Below are positions 42,104 to 51,778 of a DNA stretch of 64,000 nt, one piece after another. The DNA comes from Thecamonas trahens ATCC 50062 (Eukaryota > Apusozoa > Apusomonadida > Apusomonadidae). The notes below the pieces were generated by a model that worked only from the letters and a program-made list of their open reading frames with translations, did not search any database and was not told the origin of the DNA. Position 1 is the first letter of the stretch. Each line of letters starts with the position of its first letter. The translations under genes were made by a program, and so were the position numbers. The stretch is from NCBI RefSeq assembly GCF_000142905.1, contig NW_013657621.1:117615-181614 (forward strand), written 5' to 3'.

Positions 42104-44332
42104 ATGAGCGAGACCGGCAGCAGCAGCAGCAGCAGCAGCAGCCGCAACGACGGCAGCAATGGCGATTTGTGCAACGGTGGCAACATGCGCAGTGATGGCA
42201 ATGGTGGGGCCAGAGGTGGTAATGCTGGTGGTGGCGACTCGTGGGAGTCGACCAACTCGGATGATTCGGGCGCAGGCACTGCTGTCGAGGTTGATGATAG
42301 TGATGATGATGGCCGGAGAGGCAGTGTGGTGGACGTGGAGACGATCGGTGGGAGCAACCATGGCGGTGGCTCGGCTCCTGCGAGGCGGTTTACCGAGACT
42401 GGGACGCTGGTACTGGACGATGTGGATACCTCTTCGCGGCGGAAGAGAGCGAGGAGGAAGGGCCGGGCCAAGACGTATGACGCAGGCGTGCCGTCGCCCA
42501 AGGCCGAGACGGCGACTGCGTCGTCGGGGCTGGGCTTTGGGCTTGGCACCAGCGACGCGAATCGGAGCGGATGGACCGAGTCTGGTACGCTTGTGGCCGC
42601 ACGGTCGACGCTGGGCGAACCGCCTCGGGTCCGTGACGAGCAGGCTGCCATCGACGCACTGATGGCGCTGGACAAGGTCCAGCTCGCCGCCCGGGTGGTG
42701 GCGGCCGAGGCTCGGCTGAGCGAGGTACTCATTCTAGTGGACAACATGCGGGCGGAAATGCTGGCGCGGCAGGGAATCGACGCCGAGGACGCGCGGGCTC
42801 ACACGGCGGGCGCGCCGCTTGCGCGAGCCAAGACCGACGTGGCGCTGATGGGCAGCGACGAGACAGGAAGCCCCGAGCGCAGCGGGAGCTCCGCGCCTGT
42901 AACTCCGCGGAGCCCGACGTCGCCACAGGCGGCGACCGACGGCTTGCTTCCGGCATCTGCAGCTGCTGCAGACTCGACGTACGCGTCGTGGCTACAGAAG
43001 CGCGACCCGATCACCGGGCTCTGGTCACGGTTCTACGTTGTGTTCCACGGAGAGGAGCGAACGCTCTCGTACTATGCGCACGAGAAGGCGCCGGTCCGGC
43101 TGGGGCGGTTTGTCTTTCAGGAGCTTCCGCTCAAGGTGGTGTACGGGGCCGATGTGCTTGGCGAGCTCGACGAGGACATCCCGTATTGCTTTGGGCTCTC
43201 GTGCAACTCGCGCCTCTTGCATGTGTTCTCGGCGGTGACCGGGGTGGATTTGCTCAACTGGTGCGCGGCGCTGGGCCAGGTGTGCGCCGGGGTAGAGGCG
43301 AACGCAGTGGCGTTGCCGGGCACGGAAGCCGACACCGAGGCTGCGCTGAACGCGTTGGTGGCGTCTGTGTTCTTTCTCCGCCGGCGGGCGCAGTACCTGT
43401 CGACTGTGGCGCGCAAAGGCAAGCTGATGTGGGGTCAACAGCTGGCGGTGTTGTACAACTTTCGGTTGTACTTTTTCGAGAGCGACGAGGACATCAAGCC
43501 GATTGAGTCGGTGTGTATTGTCGGCTACTCGGTCAGGCCGCTCACTTCGGAACGAGCGCGGCCGAACTCGTTCCGCATCTCGCACCCGGGCCTTCCCTCG
43601 TATACACTCGCCGTTGACTCGCGGCGGAAGCTCGCCACCTGGGTCGGCGCCCTCACTTCTGCTGCCAATCTCCAGCGGCAGTGGTTCATTGAGGGCAACG
43701 AGGAGTTTGACCGGCGAGCGGCGCCGGCAACGTCCCAGGTCCATGTCTCGATCAAGCTCGACAAGGAGGTCATCCGCAAGCCGTCGCGGCCGCGGGCGGC
43801 GACTGATGCGCAGGCGGTGGCGGCGGCAGCGGCAGCCGACGGCCCGCTGCCCGACGATGGGCAGGACGGCGGCGGGGCCGGTACCAGCAGCGATGTGGCC
43901 GATGGCCTTGCCAACGTCCGCTCGCGGCTCACCCGCGGGAGTTCGATCTCGGAGCGGCGCAAGCGGCTGATCCGGAGACGGTCGGCGGTCTCGCGGGCGC
44001 TTTCCATCGCCGAGCTCAAGGACCGCATGAGCTCCAAGCTGCTGGCGGCATACAAGTTCCGCTCGTCGCTCTCCATCGACGATGTCGTCAACATGCTCCG
44101 CGAGTTCCACGGCCTCCCGCTGCTGCGCGACGAGCGCAAGACCGGATTCGAGACGCCGTCGGACGACGAGTACGAGTATGCCACTGCGTCCGATGACGAC
44201 AGCTCGGGCGATTCCGATAACGGGACCATGGTGCTCACCTCGACGCCGCGCTCGCCGGCATGGTCGCCTCTGTCGAGTCCCGCGGCGGCCAGCACGGGCT
44301 CTGGCGGCAAGAGCAGCGACGGCGATGCGTAA
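42104..44332 (+). CDS. Protein with two tandem PH domains
   Basis: 742 aa from the ATG in ccaccATGAGC at 42104 (an in-frame ATG also exists at 42083). The N-terminal 280 residues are Ser/Gly/Asp-rich and disordered. PH domain 1 begins about residue 292: YASWLQKRDPITGLWSRFYV, VFHGEERTLSYYAHEKAP, ending VDLLNWCAALGQV. PH domain 2 spans about residues 430-540 (ARKGKLMWGQQLAVLYNFRL then YFFESDEDIKPIESVCI), ending LATWVGALTSAANLQRQWF. The tail has a basic stretch SERRKRLIRRRSAVSRALS. It likely binds membrane phosphoinositides; partners unknown. A C16 tract lies about 60 bp before the ATG. The stop is 31 bp from the convergent neighbour's stop. Confidence 0.82.
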   Translation: MSETGSSSSSSSSRNDGSNGDLCNGGNMRSDGNGGARGGNAGGGDSWESTNSDDSGAGTAVEVDDSDDDGRRGSVVDVETIGGSNHGGGSAPARRFTETGTLVLDDVDTSSRRKRARRKGRAKTYDAGVPSPKAETATASSGLGFGLGTSDANRSGWTESGTLVAARSTLGEPPRVRDEQAAIDALMALDKVQLAARVVAAEARLSEVLILVDNMRAEMLARQGIDAEDARAHTAGAPLARAKTDVALMGSDETGSPERSGSSAPVTPRSPTSPQAATDGLLPASAAAADSTYASWLQKRDPITGLWSRFYVVFHGEERTLSYYAHEKAPVRLGRFVFQELPLKVVYGADVLGELDEDIPYCFGLSCNSRLLHVFSAVTGVDLLNWCAALGQVCAGVEANAVALPGTEADTEAALNALVASVFFLRRRAQYLSTVARKGKLMWGQQLAVLYNFRLYFFESDEDIKPIESVCIVGYSVRPLTSERARPNSFRISHPGLPSYTLAVDSRRKLATWVGALTSAANLQRQWFIEGNEEFDRRAAPATSQVHVSIKLDKEVIRKPSRPRAATDAQAVAAAAAADGPLPDDGQDGGGAGTSSDVADGLANVRSRLTRGSSISERRKRLIRRRSAVSRALSIAELKDRMSSKLLAAYKFRSSLSIDDVVNMLREFHGLPLLRDERKTGFETPSDDEYEYATASDDDSSGDSDNGTMVLTSTPRSPAWSPLSSPAAASTGSGGKSSDGDA

Positions 44333-44363
44333 ACAGGAGGAGCGAGACTCATCGCATGATGTG

Positions 44364-44981
44364 TTATGTGGTGGTGGTGACCGCTGTGGTACCTTCAGGC
44401 GAGACCAGGGTGTGCGCGGCGAGGGCGGCAAGCTTCTTCTGCTGCCCGAGGATCTGGCTGTAGGTGGCGACAAGGAGGTTACGGCTCTGCTCCTGCGCGT
44501 TGAGCAGCTCGTCCTCGGTCTCTTTGACCATCCTGAGCAGGACCATCTCCTCGACGGACATGCTCGGCGCATCAAGCAGCATCCGTTTGCGCTTCTCAGT
44601 CCGGCTTGTGTACTCGTCGTCATCGGCATCACCGCTGCTATCGTTGTCATTGTCATTGTCGTCGCGTCGCCGCTTTGGCCGCGGTGTCGCATCAGGCGAC
44701 GTTGATGAGCGCTGCTGCCGCCGCTTTGGCTGCGGCGTCACCGCCGTCGCCGCCTTGTCCTTGCGCGAATTTTTGCCGGCATCCGATACTGCAGTTCCGC
44801 CACTTGTACATGCCCTGCGTGGTCTTCCACGAGATGGTTGTGATCGAGTGGTTGAGGCGGTAGCGGAGGTGATGGTGGTGGTGGTGGTGGTCGCGGGCGT
44901 GGTGGAGGTGGAGGTGGCGGTCCGGGCTGCTTCTGCTGCTTCTTCTTCTGCTGCTGCTGAGCGGGTACGGCGGGCGGGCAT
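44364..44981 (-). CDS. Small basic, probably nuclear protein with C-terminal coiled coil
   Basis: 205 aa from the ATG at 44981 (MPARRTRSAAAEEE). An in-frame ATG at 45095 adds a Pro-rich stretch that is more likely 5' UTR, since it is the sense-strand C-rich tract. The middle holds two basic patches, PQPKRRQQR and PRPKRRRDD, both good nuclear-localisation candidates, and acidic DDNDNDNDSSGDADDDE. The C-terminal 70 residues (MSVEEMVLLRMVKETEDELL, then NAQEQSRNLL) form a plausible amphipathic helix or coiled coil. No family recognised. Confidence 0.6.
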   Translation of the reverse strand: MPARRTRSAAAEEEAAEAARTATSTSTTPATTTTTTITSATASTTRSQPSRGRPRRACTSGGTAVSDAGKNSRKDKAATAVTPQPKRRQQRSSTSPDATPRPKRRRDDNDNDNDSSGDADDDEYTSRTEKRKRMLLDAPSMSVEEMVLLRMVKETEDELLNAQEQSRNLLVATYSQILGQQKKLAALAAHTLVSPEGTTAVTTTT

Positions 44982-45442
44982 GGATGGAGCGGTTGGGCTG
45001 GTCTCTGGTGGCGGATGGGGGAGGGGGATGGGGGGGGTGGGGGGTGGGGGAGGGGAAGTGGTCGAGTGTTGGGCGGTGACCGTTGGTTGACGCAACGTTT
45101 GGCTAATGGTTATGGAGGGTGAACGATAAACGCAACGTTTGGCTAATGGTTATGGAGGGTGAACGATAAACGCAACGTTTGGCTAATGGTTATGGAGGGT
45201 GAACGATAAACGCAACGTTTGGCTAATGGTTATGGAGGGTGAACGATAAACGCAACGTTTGGCTAATGGTTATAGTGTTGCGGCACAGACCATCGATTAT
45301 CCCATGTTCCCCGCAACGATTCCTCCCCTCGGCACCGTTGTAGGCAGTCCCCTCCCCCACCCCCCCTCCCCCCACCCCCGCACCCCTTCTCTCCCCCCTC
45401 TACCCCCTCACCACCACCACCACTACCACCATCACCACCACC
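44982..45442. promoter_or_regulatory. Divergent promoter region with 40-bp repeats and poly-C on both sides
   Basis: Spacer between the small nuclear-type gene (-) and the coiled-coil gene (+). From left to right: a G-rich tract (45010-45060, C-rich in the sense of the left gene), five 40-bp repeats, then a C-rich tract (45340-45440, C-rich in the sense of the right gene). The mirror arrangement suggests that the C-rich tracts belong to the two gene starts. Confidence 0.6.
45091..45272. repeat. 40-bp minisatellite, 4.5 copies
   Basis: Units cgcaacgtttggctaatggt plus tatggagggtgaacgataaa start at 45091, 45131, 45171, 45211 and 45251. The four complete units look identical. The array lies exactly between two divergent genes. 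Confidence 0.97.
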
Positions 45443-47794
45443 ATGCACAGCCCCCAGAGTGCAGGACGCCTCACCCGGCGGGTGGGAGGGAGACGGAATG
45501 GCACAGCTGGGTCACCAAGGGGGACAGGGCGGCGAGCAGGCAGAGGAGCAGGCGGAGGAGCAGGCAGAGGAGCAGGCGGAGGAGCAGGCGGAGGAGTAGG
45601 CGGAGGAAGCCCCGGAGCAGGACGGGGTGGAGATCGGCTGAGTAGCAGTGAGCTGATGGCTACGCTCAATGCCTCTCCGTTGGCTACGATGAGCTCGAGA
45701 GATCGGGCCATTGCCGCACTCGGCATCGATGCTGCTCATCTCGTCTCCTTGCCTCGATCACACTTTGATGGTTCGGGCTTGGATCCGGCCATCATCCGCA
45801 TGCGCATCGAGTATCATGAGGAGAGGAAGCAGAGGCTGTTGGCTCTGGTTGAGGAAGAGGCAGAGCGATTGGATGCTGGCGGCACTGTCGGTGATCATAC
45901 CTCGCCCATGTCGTCGCGGAGGTACCCGATGTCGCCTCCTAGGACCCCCATGGCGGCGACGGCAGCGTCAGCTGCGCCCGGCTCGGCAACGGCTGGGGAT
46001 AGCACTCCAGGAAGAGGCTCGGCCAGAGGCACTCCGGCCAGCTCAATGCCTGGCACCCCGCTGGGCGGCGAGAGCACAGACGGCTCGCCGCGCCGATCGC
46101 TGCTGCGGTCGAGCCGTGGAGAGGTGACCATCCGGTCGCCGCAAGCAACGGCAGCGGCGGTGGCTGCCATCGATACCGAGGTGGCGGAGCAGTACGAGAA
46201 GCTGGTCGACAACGAGGCGCGGCGGCTGGCGGCGATCGAGCGGCGGATCGAGCGGAGCGTGGCGGCGCTGGAGCGGAGCGAGCAGATCCGCCGCGACATG
46301 GAGGAAAAGTTTGAGCGCAAGATGAAGCTCGAGGCCGAGCGGGTGGCTCGCCGCAAGCGCGAGCGCGAGGAGGCCAACGCCCGCCAGGCCGAGGCCCAGC
46401 GGCGGCGGACGGCCAAACAGGCGGATATCAACCGCCGGCGCGAGGCGCTGCTCGAGGCAAAGCGCGAGCAGGTCGAGGCTGCCGAAAAGCGGGCTGCCGA
46501 GCAGCGCGAGCTCGCGGCGGCGGCCGCCATGAAGCGAGTCGCCGACCAGGCAGCGCAGCACGAGCGCCACGCTCTCAAAGTTCGCGCCAACCTCGAGGCC
46601 GAGCGCCGGCGGCAGGAGGAGAAGCGGGCGGCGCGCGAGGCGCACGTCGCCGCCATCCGCAAGGCACAGGCCGAGCAGCAGTCGGAAAAGATCCGCGCCT
46701 CGCAGCGCGAGGCCAAGCGGAAGGAGCAACACCGCGCTGCAGTGGTTGCCCGCGCCGAGCGCGCTGCCCAGGATCGCATGGACCGGATGCTGCGGAAAGA
46801 GGCGGCGGTGAAGGAGCGGCTGGACTTGCTGGCGGCCGAGGCCGATGCCCGCAAGGCCGAGGCTGCGGCGGCACGGGCTGCGGCAGACGCAGCAGCAGCG
46901 GCGGCGCGCGCCGAGCTCGAGGCCGAGGAGCGGGCCCGCCAGGAAGAGCTGGCAGCCGAGATGGCCACCCGCGAGGCGGCCGCCGACGCCGCGCGCCGCC
47001 GGCAGGTCCAGGCCACGGTGGTCGAGCGCGAGGAGCGCCGGCTCAAGCGCCTCGCCCGCAAGGATCACGCCCGCATGATGCAGCGGCAAGAGGCGTTCCG
47101 CCGGGCGGTGCTCGCAGAGAAGACCCAACAGGAGGCCATCCTCGCCCAGTACATGGACGCCCGCAAGGCCGAGCTGCAGGCCGAGCGGGCGCGGATGCAG
47201 CACGAGGTCGAGAGACATGCCGCCCGTAAGCTCCGCCAGCTGCAGACGCAGCAAAAGGTGCGCCACCGGATCAAGGTGACCGAGCCAGCGGCACGTGCCG
47301 CCGTCACCAGCGCCCGCACCCACGGGACCAGCGGCGCAGCGCACGGCAAGTCGAGTGCGGGCGCTGCCGGTGGCGGCTCGGCCCGCCGCCGCGGCACTCT
47401 CCTCTCGATGCTGACGACCAACCCGTCGGCACTCATCGAGCACACAACACACGACGGGCTCGGCGCTCAGCACTCTCCGGGTGGCGGCGGCGCTGCTGAG
47501 ACTGCGGAGCTTACTTCGGCGGCGCACGCCCTTGAGACCATCATTCCACCCGACGTCCGGCGCTCAACCTATCGCCCGCCGTGGGCGCGGTCGCCGGCCG
47601 GCCGCAAGCCGACATCACCGGCGCACGCGCCCGGGAGCGGGCGGCCGGAGCGGCCGTCACCGCGGGCGCGCCGCGCCGCAGGGCCCGGGAGCCCAAGCCG
47701 GCCGACGCACGCGACGAGGTCGGCGCGGGCCGACCTTGGCGCGTCGATGCAGCAGCTCGGCTCGTCGAACTTTGACCTCTCGGCAGGAGCATGA
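45443..47794 (+). CDS. Long Ala/Arg/Glu-rich coiled-coil protein
   Basis: 783 aa, intronless. The N-terminal 230 residues are Gly/Ser/Pro-rich with an internal GAGGGAGRGAGGGAG repeat (15/30-bp DNA repeats at 45530-45605). Residues about 235-610 form one long charged helix with very high A/R/E/K (for example EQIRRDMEEKFERKMKLEAE and RREALLEAKREQVEAAEKRA), a single-alpha-helix or coiled coil. This resembles ensconsin/MAP7- or trichohyalin-type proteins in composition only. The C-terminal 170 residues are disordered, basic and Ser/Pro-rich. A cytoskeletal role is plausible but not shown. The opposite strand of the helix is open for 494 codons as a composition artefact. Confidence 0.78.
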   Translation: MHSPQSAGRLTRRVGGRRNGTAGSPRGTGRRAGRGAGGGAGRGAGGGAGGGVGGGSPGAGRGGDRLSSSELMATLNASPLATMSSRDRAIAALGIDAAHLVSLPRSHFDGSGLDPAIIRMRIEYHEERKQRLLALVEEEAERLDAGGTVGDHTSPMSSRRYPMSPPRTPMAATAASAAPGSATAGDSTPGRGSARGTPASSMPGTPLGGESTDGSPRRSLLRSSRGEVTIRSPQATAAAVAAIDTEVAEQYEKLVDNEARRLAAIERRIERSVAALERSEQIRRDMEEKFERKMKLEAERVARRKREREEANARQAEAQRRRTAKQADINRRREALLEAKREQVEAAEKRAAEQRELAAAAAMKRVADQAAQHERHALKVRANLEAERRRQEEKRAAREAHVAAIRKAQAEQQSEKIRASQREAKRKEQHRAAVVARAERAAQDRMDRMLRKEAAVKERLDLLAAEADARKAEAAAARAAADAAAAAARAELEAEERARQEELAAEMATREAAADAARRRQVQATVVEREERRLKRLARKDHARMMQRQEAFRRAVLAEKTQQEAILAQYMDARKAELQAERARMQHEVERHAARKLRQLQTQQKVRHRIKVTEPAARAAVTSARTHGTSGAAHGKSSAGAAGGGSARRRGTLLSMLTTNPSALIEHTTHDGLGAQHSPGGGGAAETAELTSAAHALETIIPPDVRRSTYRPPWARSPAGRKPTSPAHAPGSGRPERPSPRARRAAGPGSPSRPTHATRSARADLGASMQQLGSSNFDLSAGA

Positions 47795-47855
47795 GCGCCA
47801 GGCACTTGTGGATTTGGTGTTCCATGCCCAGGCGGCAGCGGTGACAACAACATGT

Positions 47856-49721
47856 TTACATCGACGAGTAGAGCGGACCGTTTGCGCCCTCAGGCACGCG
47901 CCACTCGATGTAGTGCGGAGCGACGATGGAGCAGCACTTGCACTGGACGCAGTTGGACGGCGAGGTGTGGAGATAGGGGCCGGACTCGTTCTCCATAAAG
48001 GTGTAGACGCCAGCGGGACAGAACCGGTGGGCCTGGCCGGCAAAGCGGTTGAGATCGTCGACAGCGGTCTGCTGGGAGTGGACGTGGAGGTGCGACGGCT
48101 GGTCCTCCTCGTACGAGTTGTTGGCGAGGAAGACCGAGGAGGGGAGGTCAAACGAGAGAACGCCGTCAGGCTTGGGGTACTCGATCTCCTTGGCCGCCGG
48201 GTTGTCTGCGGTGACGCGTGCCTCGTGGTCTTCGTGCTTCATGGTGAGGGTCCACGGCGCCTTGCCAAAGGTAGCGGTCTCAAAGGCCGCGTTGGCCATG
48301 CCGGGCCAGAACCCGTACTGGAAGCCTGGGCGGATGTTGCGGACAGAGCGGAGCTCGTCGTAGACCCACGATGACTCGATGGTCTCGACGTAGTTGTCGA
48401 GTGTGATGCCCCCGGCGTCCGATGCGAGGATGGACGACGCATCGTCGCCGGCGGCCATGAGGGCAGAGACGGCGGCGTCGGCAGCGTACATGCCCGACTG
48501 CATGGCTGTGTGGGTGCCCTTGATCTTGGGCACGTTGAGGAAGCCGGCCGAGCAGCCGATGAGGGCACCGCCTGGGAAGGCCAGCTTGGGGATGGCCTGC
48601 AGGCCGCCCTCGTTGATGGCACGAGCGCCGTAGGAGATGCGCTCGCCACCGGCAAGGTGCTTGGCAACCTCGGGGTGATGCTTGAACCGCTGGAATTCGC
48701 GGAACGGGTTGAGGTACGGGTTCGGGTAGTCGAGCCCGATGACAAAGCCGACGGCGACGGTGTTGTCCTCCTGGTGGTAGAGGAACGAGCCGCCGTAGGT
48801 GGCAGTGTCGAGCGGCCAGCCAATGGTGTGCTGGATGAGCCCAGGCTGGTAGATCTCATCCGGAACCTGCCACAGCTCCTTGATGCCGAGGCCGTACGAC
48901 TGCGGCATGACGCCGTCGCGGAGGCCAAACTTGTCCATGACCATCAGCGACATCGAGCCGCGCGCACCTTCGGCAAAGAGCGTGACGGGCGCGTGGAGCT
49001 CCATGCCGGGCATAAAGTCGGGCTTCTTGGAGCCGTCCTTGGCAATGCCCATGTCGCCAGTGGCCACGCCACGGACCGAGCCGTCGTCGTTGTACACCAC
49101 ACGGGCGCCAGCGTAGCCCGGGTAGACCTCGACGCCGAGCTCCTCGGCCTGCTCACCGAGCCAGCGGACGAGTTTGCCGAGCGAGATAATGTAGTTTCCA
49201 TCGTTGTGCATCTGCGGCGGAACAATGGGCGAGGTGATGGCTGACGACTCGGAGGTGAGGAAGACAAACGAGTCATCCTTGGCCGGCGTCACCAGCGGCG
49301 CGCCCTTGTCCTTCCAATCCGGAATAAGCTCATCCAGAGCACGAGTCTCAAACACGTTTCCCGAGAGAATGTGCGCACCAAGCTCGGCGCCCTTCTCCAG
49401 CACCAGGACTCTCCGATCGTCCTGACCAGCGTCAGCAAAGGCCTGCTTTGCCCGAATAGCAGCCGAGAGACCAGCCGGACCGCCACCGACAATAAGCACA
49501 TCGACCTCATCAATGAAAGCCTCATCCTCTGCACCATCATCACTCACATGTGCACTCGTCGAGAACATGCCCATGCCCATGCCCATGCCCATGGTGGCAC
49601 TCGTCGGTCTCGCACAAGACTCGGTCAGCTGGGAACTCGGTCCTCCTGCCAGCTTGTGTGCCAGGATGCTGGCAGCACTTGTGGCCCTGCGGTACAGGCT
49701 CGGCTTTGCCCAGGTCAGCAT
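47856..49721 (-). CDS. ETFDH: Electron-transfer flavoprotein:ubiquinone oxidoreductase, mitochondrial
   Basis: Inner-mitochondrial-membrane flavoprotein that passes electrons from ETF (fatty-acid and amino-acid oxidation) to ubiquinone. The ATG at 49721 gives a presequence MLTWAKPSLYRRATSAASIL, then AHKLAGG; total 621 aa (human 617). The FAD dinucleotide-binding motif DVLIVGGGPAGLSAAIRAKQ is near residue 70. Family hallmarks include GAHILSGNVFETRALDELIP, ISLGKLVRWLGEQAEE, FAEGARGSMS, GGSFLYHQEDNTVAVGFVIG and GTHTAMQSGMYAAD. The C-terminal 4Fe-4S site has CPAGVYTF and CVQCKCC with the four expected cysteines, then the ending IEWRVPEGANGPLYSSM. The ORF could extend upstream to 49958, but that part is a microsatellite translation. 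Confidence 0.95.
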   Translation of the reverse strand: MLTWAKPSLYRRATSAASILAHKLAGGPSSQLTESCARPTSATMGMGMGMGMFSTSAHVSDDGAEDEAFIDEVDVLIVGGGPAGLSAAIRAKQAFADAGQDDRRVLVLEKGAELGAHILSGNVFETRALDELIPDWKDKGAPLVTPAKDDSFVFLTSESSAITSPIVPPQMHNDGNYIISLGKLVRWLGEQAEELGVEVYPGYAGARVVYNDDGSVRGVATGDMGIAKDGSKKPDFMPGMELHAPVTLFAEGARGSMSLMVMDKFGLRDGVMPQSYGLGIKELWQVPDEIYQPGLIQHTIGWPLDTATYGGSFLYHQEDNTVAVGFVIGLDYPNPYLNPFREFQRFKHHPEVAKHLAGGERISYGARAINEGGLQAIPKLAFPGGALIGCSAGFLNVPKIKGTHTAMQSGMYAADAAVSALMAAGDDASSILASDAGGITLDNYVETIESSWVYDELRSVRNIRPGFQYGFWPGMANAAFETATFGKAPWTLTMKHEDHEARVTADNPAAKEIEYPKPDGVLSFDLPSSVFLANNSYEEDQPSHLHVHSQQTAVDDLNRFAGQAHRFCPAGVYTFMENESGPYLHTSPSNCVQCKCCSIVAPHYIEWRVPEGANGPLYSSM

Positions 49722-49742
49722 GGTCGTGGTCAAGAGTATGAG

Positions 49743-49774
49743 GGAGAGAGAGAGAGAGAGAGAGTGTGTGTAGT

Positions 49775-49814
<40 letters not shown>

Positions 49815-49819
49815 TGTGT
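49743..49819. repeat. (AG)n then (GT)n microsatellite
   Basis: About 11 AG units followed by about 22 GT units with a few interruptions, roughly 20-100 bp upstream of the ETFDH ATG. Confidence 0.95.
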
Positions 49820-50278
49820 ATGGGGGAGGGGAGGGGAGGGGGCGGAACCGACCGCTTTTCGTTCGGTGCGGCTGATTTTTGCCGGAGGCTGTCGGTGGCG
49901 AGGATGAGCGAGTTGGTCGACGATCAGTGCGCGCGCGCGGGTGATTGTGAGTGATCAAGGTGGGTGATCAAGGTTGGCCATTTGGTAGAGGGGCGGTTGG
50001 GTGGCTTTGAGTGGGTTGTCTGGCTTGGCCTGACGGTTGAAGGCGGTGGTGAGGACATGGGACGTCATGATGACGACGCGTGTCGACGTAAGCTCTGTAC
50101 TTGCGGCAACTGGCGGGGCTATTGCTCGGCGGGCAAGGTCATCCAGGGGCACGCCCACACCCAATATCATGCTCAGTACAGCAAACTCAGCATCGCCCCT
50201 CCTAATCGTCACCACACCATTCAGTCAACAACCGTCTGCTTGCCATCAGTCGCCTGCACACAACGGCCACGGCCACGG

Positions 50279-50340
50279 CCACCATCACCATCACCATCAC
50301 CATCACCATCACCATCACCATCACCATCACCATCACCATG
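50279..50340. repeat. (CACCAT)n hexanucleotide array
   Basis: Ten or so CACCAT units about 170 bp before the next plus-strand start codon. Confidence 0.95.
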
Positions 50341-50510
50341 CGCAGATCATACTCGTGGCGACCACGGGTCCTGTGTTGGGACCCATCTCGGAGGTGTCGG
50401 CAGCAGCTGGCCGGGGAGCAGTGACAGCTGGCGGACGGGGAGCAGTGACAGTTGGCGGGCGGGCATGGACGGCCACTCAACCCTGTTGCCGGACCGCGGC
50501 GGGGTTGGGC

Positions 50511-51769
50511 ATGTCGCGCGAGGCGGAAGCACTGAAGCGGCGACGAGAGGAGGCGCTCGACTTTATCGCCGACTCGCTGACCGAGTTGGCTACCGGCGAG
50601 GTCATTCTCCCTCGGCACCTGCTCCATGGCCGCCAGCCTGTGCCTGCTCAACTCGAAGCTCCTCCCCTCGATCCGCACGCGGCCGATGCGTACTTGAACC
50701 ATGCCCTGGCTCGCCCGCTGGCCAATGTAGCTACCACCGCTACCCGGAGACGTGCGGCGAAGATCGAGGCTGCTCTGCGGCCTACCCGTCTCTCGCTCGT
50801 TGTCCAGCGCCGCATCGATGCTGCTGCTGCATTGCCAGCTGATTCACCTGCGCCTCGCTGGCCTCCGCCTCGCTCCCGTCGTCCGCATCGCATTCCGCGT
50901 GCTCCAACCATGTCGCCCGAGCTCGCACGGCTTCGTCGCAAGTATGCTGATGCAGAGCTTCCCGGTCGGGCCCCCGATCACCGGCCTCGCCGTCCGCCGG
51001 CGCGCCTTCCCCCCGGGGACACTCTACACCGCCGCGCTTGCACGCCTCGCCGCCGCGGGCGCGAATCTTTGTCACCGCACTCGAGACGCCGGCGGGCATC
51101 GCACTGAGCGACAAGCTTGAAGTGCTGAAAAAGGTTCGGCACAGCGCGCGGTCTGAGGCCAGGCCCGAGAAGCAGAGGCGCAAACCGAGGATCCTGCGGT
51201 TCTCGTCGCCGTCGCCGCCTCTGCGAAATGCAACGGCGAGTGGCGCAGCGCGGGCGCTGTCACGGGTGACGGGTCGCTCGCGCGACGCGGTCTTGCTCCG
51301 ATCGCACACACCGAGTGTGTCCTCGCCACGCTCGACGGGTTTGGCTCCGGGCGCTTCGCGGCGCGATGTCCGCATCGCCGAACTTGCCGCGGCCTACCCC
51401 TCGCTCAACGTGGCCGAGCTTGCCAACCGTGGCGCCTACCACGCAATCGCTGCTGTCGTCGCCTATGTCGAAGCCGAAGCGCCAGTCCCTCTGCCTCTGG
51501 CGGCTGCCGCCCATGACGCCCTCGAGCTTCTGCACGCCGAGGAGTCGTCGCGGATCGGGATAGAGAACGCACTGGCGACGTCATCTGCGCTTCGCCGCGC
51601 ACACCACTCGCTCACCCGCCGTGCTGTCTCGGCGCTCGACACCGTCGACCACCGGGCGACTGGGACTGAGATTCCGTACCGAGCCATGGCGTACTCACCG
51701 TTTATGCGGGGTGAGCTCGATGCCAAGTTTACACTGGAAGCTAAGCCGGCAAGTAGATGGCGAACGTGA
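50511..51769 (+). CDS. Unrecognised basic protein, at least one frameshift
   Basis: The ATG at 50511 opens MSREAEALKRRREEALDFIA, then SLTELATGEVILPRH, a helical, basic protein rich in Ala/Arg. After about 50930 the frame is ambiguous. The stretch GPPITGLAVRRRAFPPGTLY (another frame) and the stretch ARIFVTALETPAGIALSDKL (third frame) both look protein-like, so two compensating shifts near 50930-51070 are possible. The last part, ending AKFTLEAKPASRWRT, is an uninterrupted frame with helical Ala-rich segments (VAELANRGAYHAIAAVVAYV). One missing base overall would make the total divisible by three (about 419 aa). I recognise no family. The stop is only 9 bp from the MYND gene's stop on the other strand. 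Confidence 0.55.
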
Positions 51770-51778
51770 GCTCCGCCT

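Larger units (their letters stand above)
49722..50510. promoter_or_regulatory. Divergent intergenic region with microsatellites
   Basis: 5' flanks of ETFDH (-) and the unrecognised gene at 50511 (+). It holds (AG)n at 49743-49764, (GT)n at 49774-49819, a G-rich stretch at 49822-49851 (C-rich in ETFDH sense) and (CACCAT)n at 50279-50340. Reading frames through the hexamer give poly-His and are not taken as coding. No RNA gene seen. Confidence 0.5.

Noticed and set aside
43025-44692. 555-aa minus-strand ORF opposite the double-PH gene
   Set aside because: It is antisense to two clear PH domains and has no recognisable domain of its own.
46043-47527. 494-aa and 388-aa minus-strand ORFs opposite the coiled-coil gene
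   Set aside because: Complement of a GCG/GAG/CGC-rich alpha-helical sequence lacks stop codons; no domain similarity, low-complexity Arg/Ser/Leu composition.
50037-50510. Poly-His N-terminus of the longer ORF upstream of 50511
   Set aside because: It is a (CACCAT)n translation; the downstream ATG at 50511 gives a clean start.
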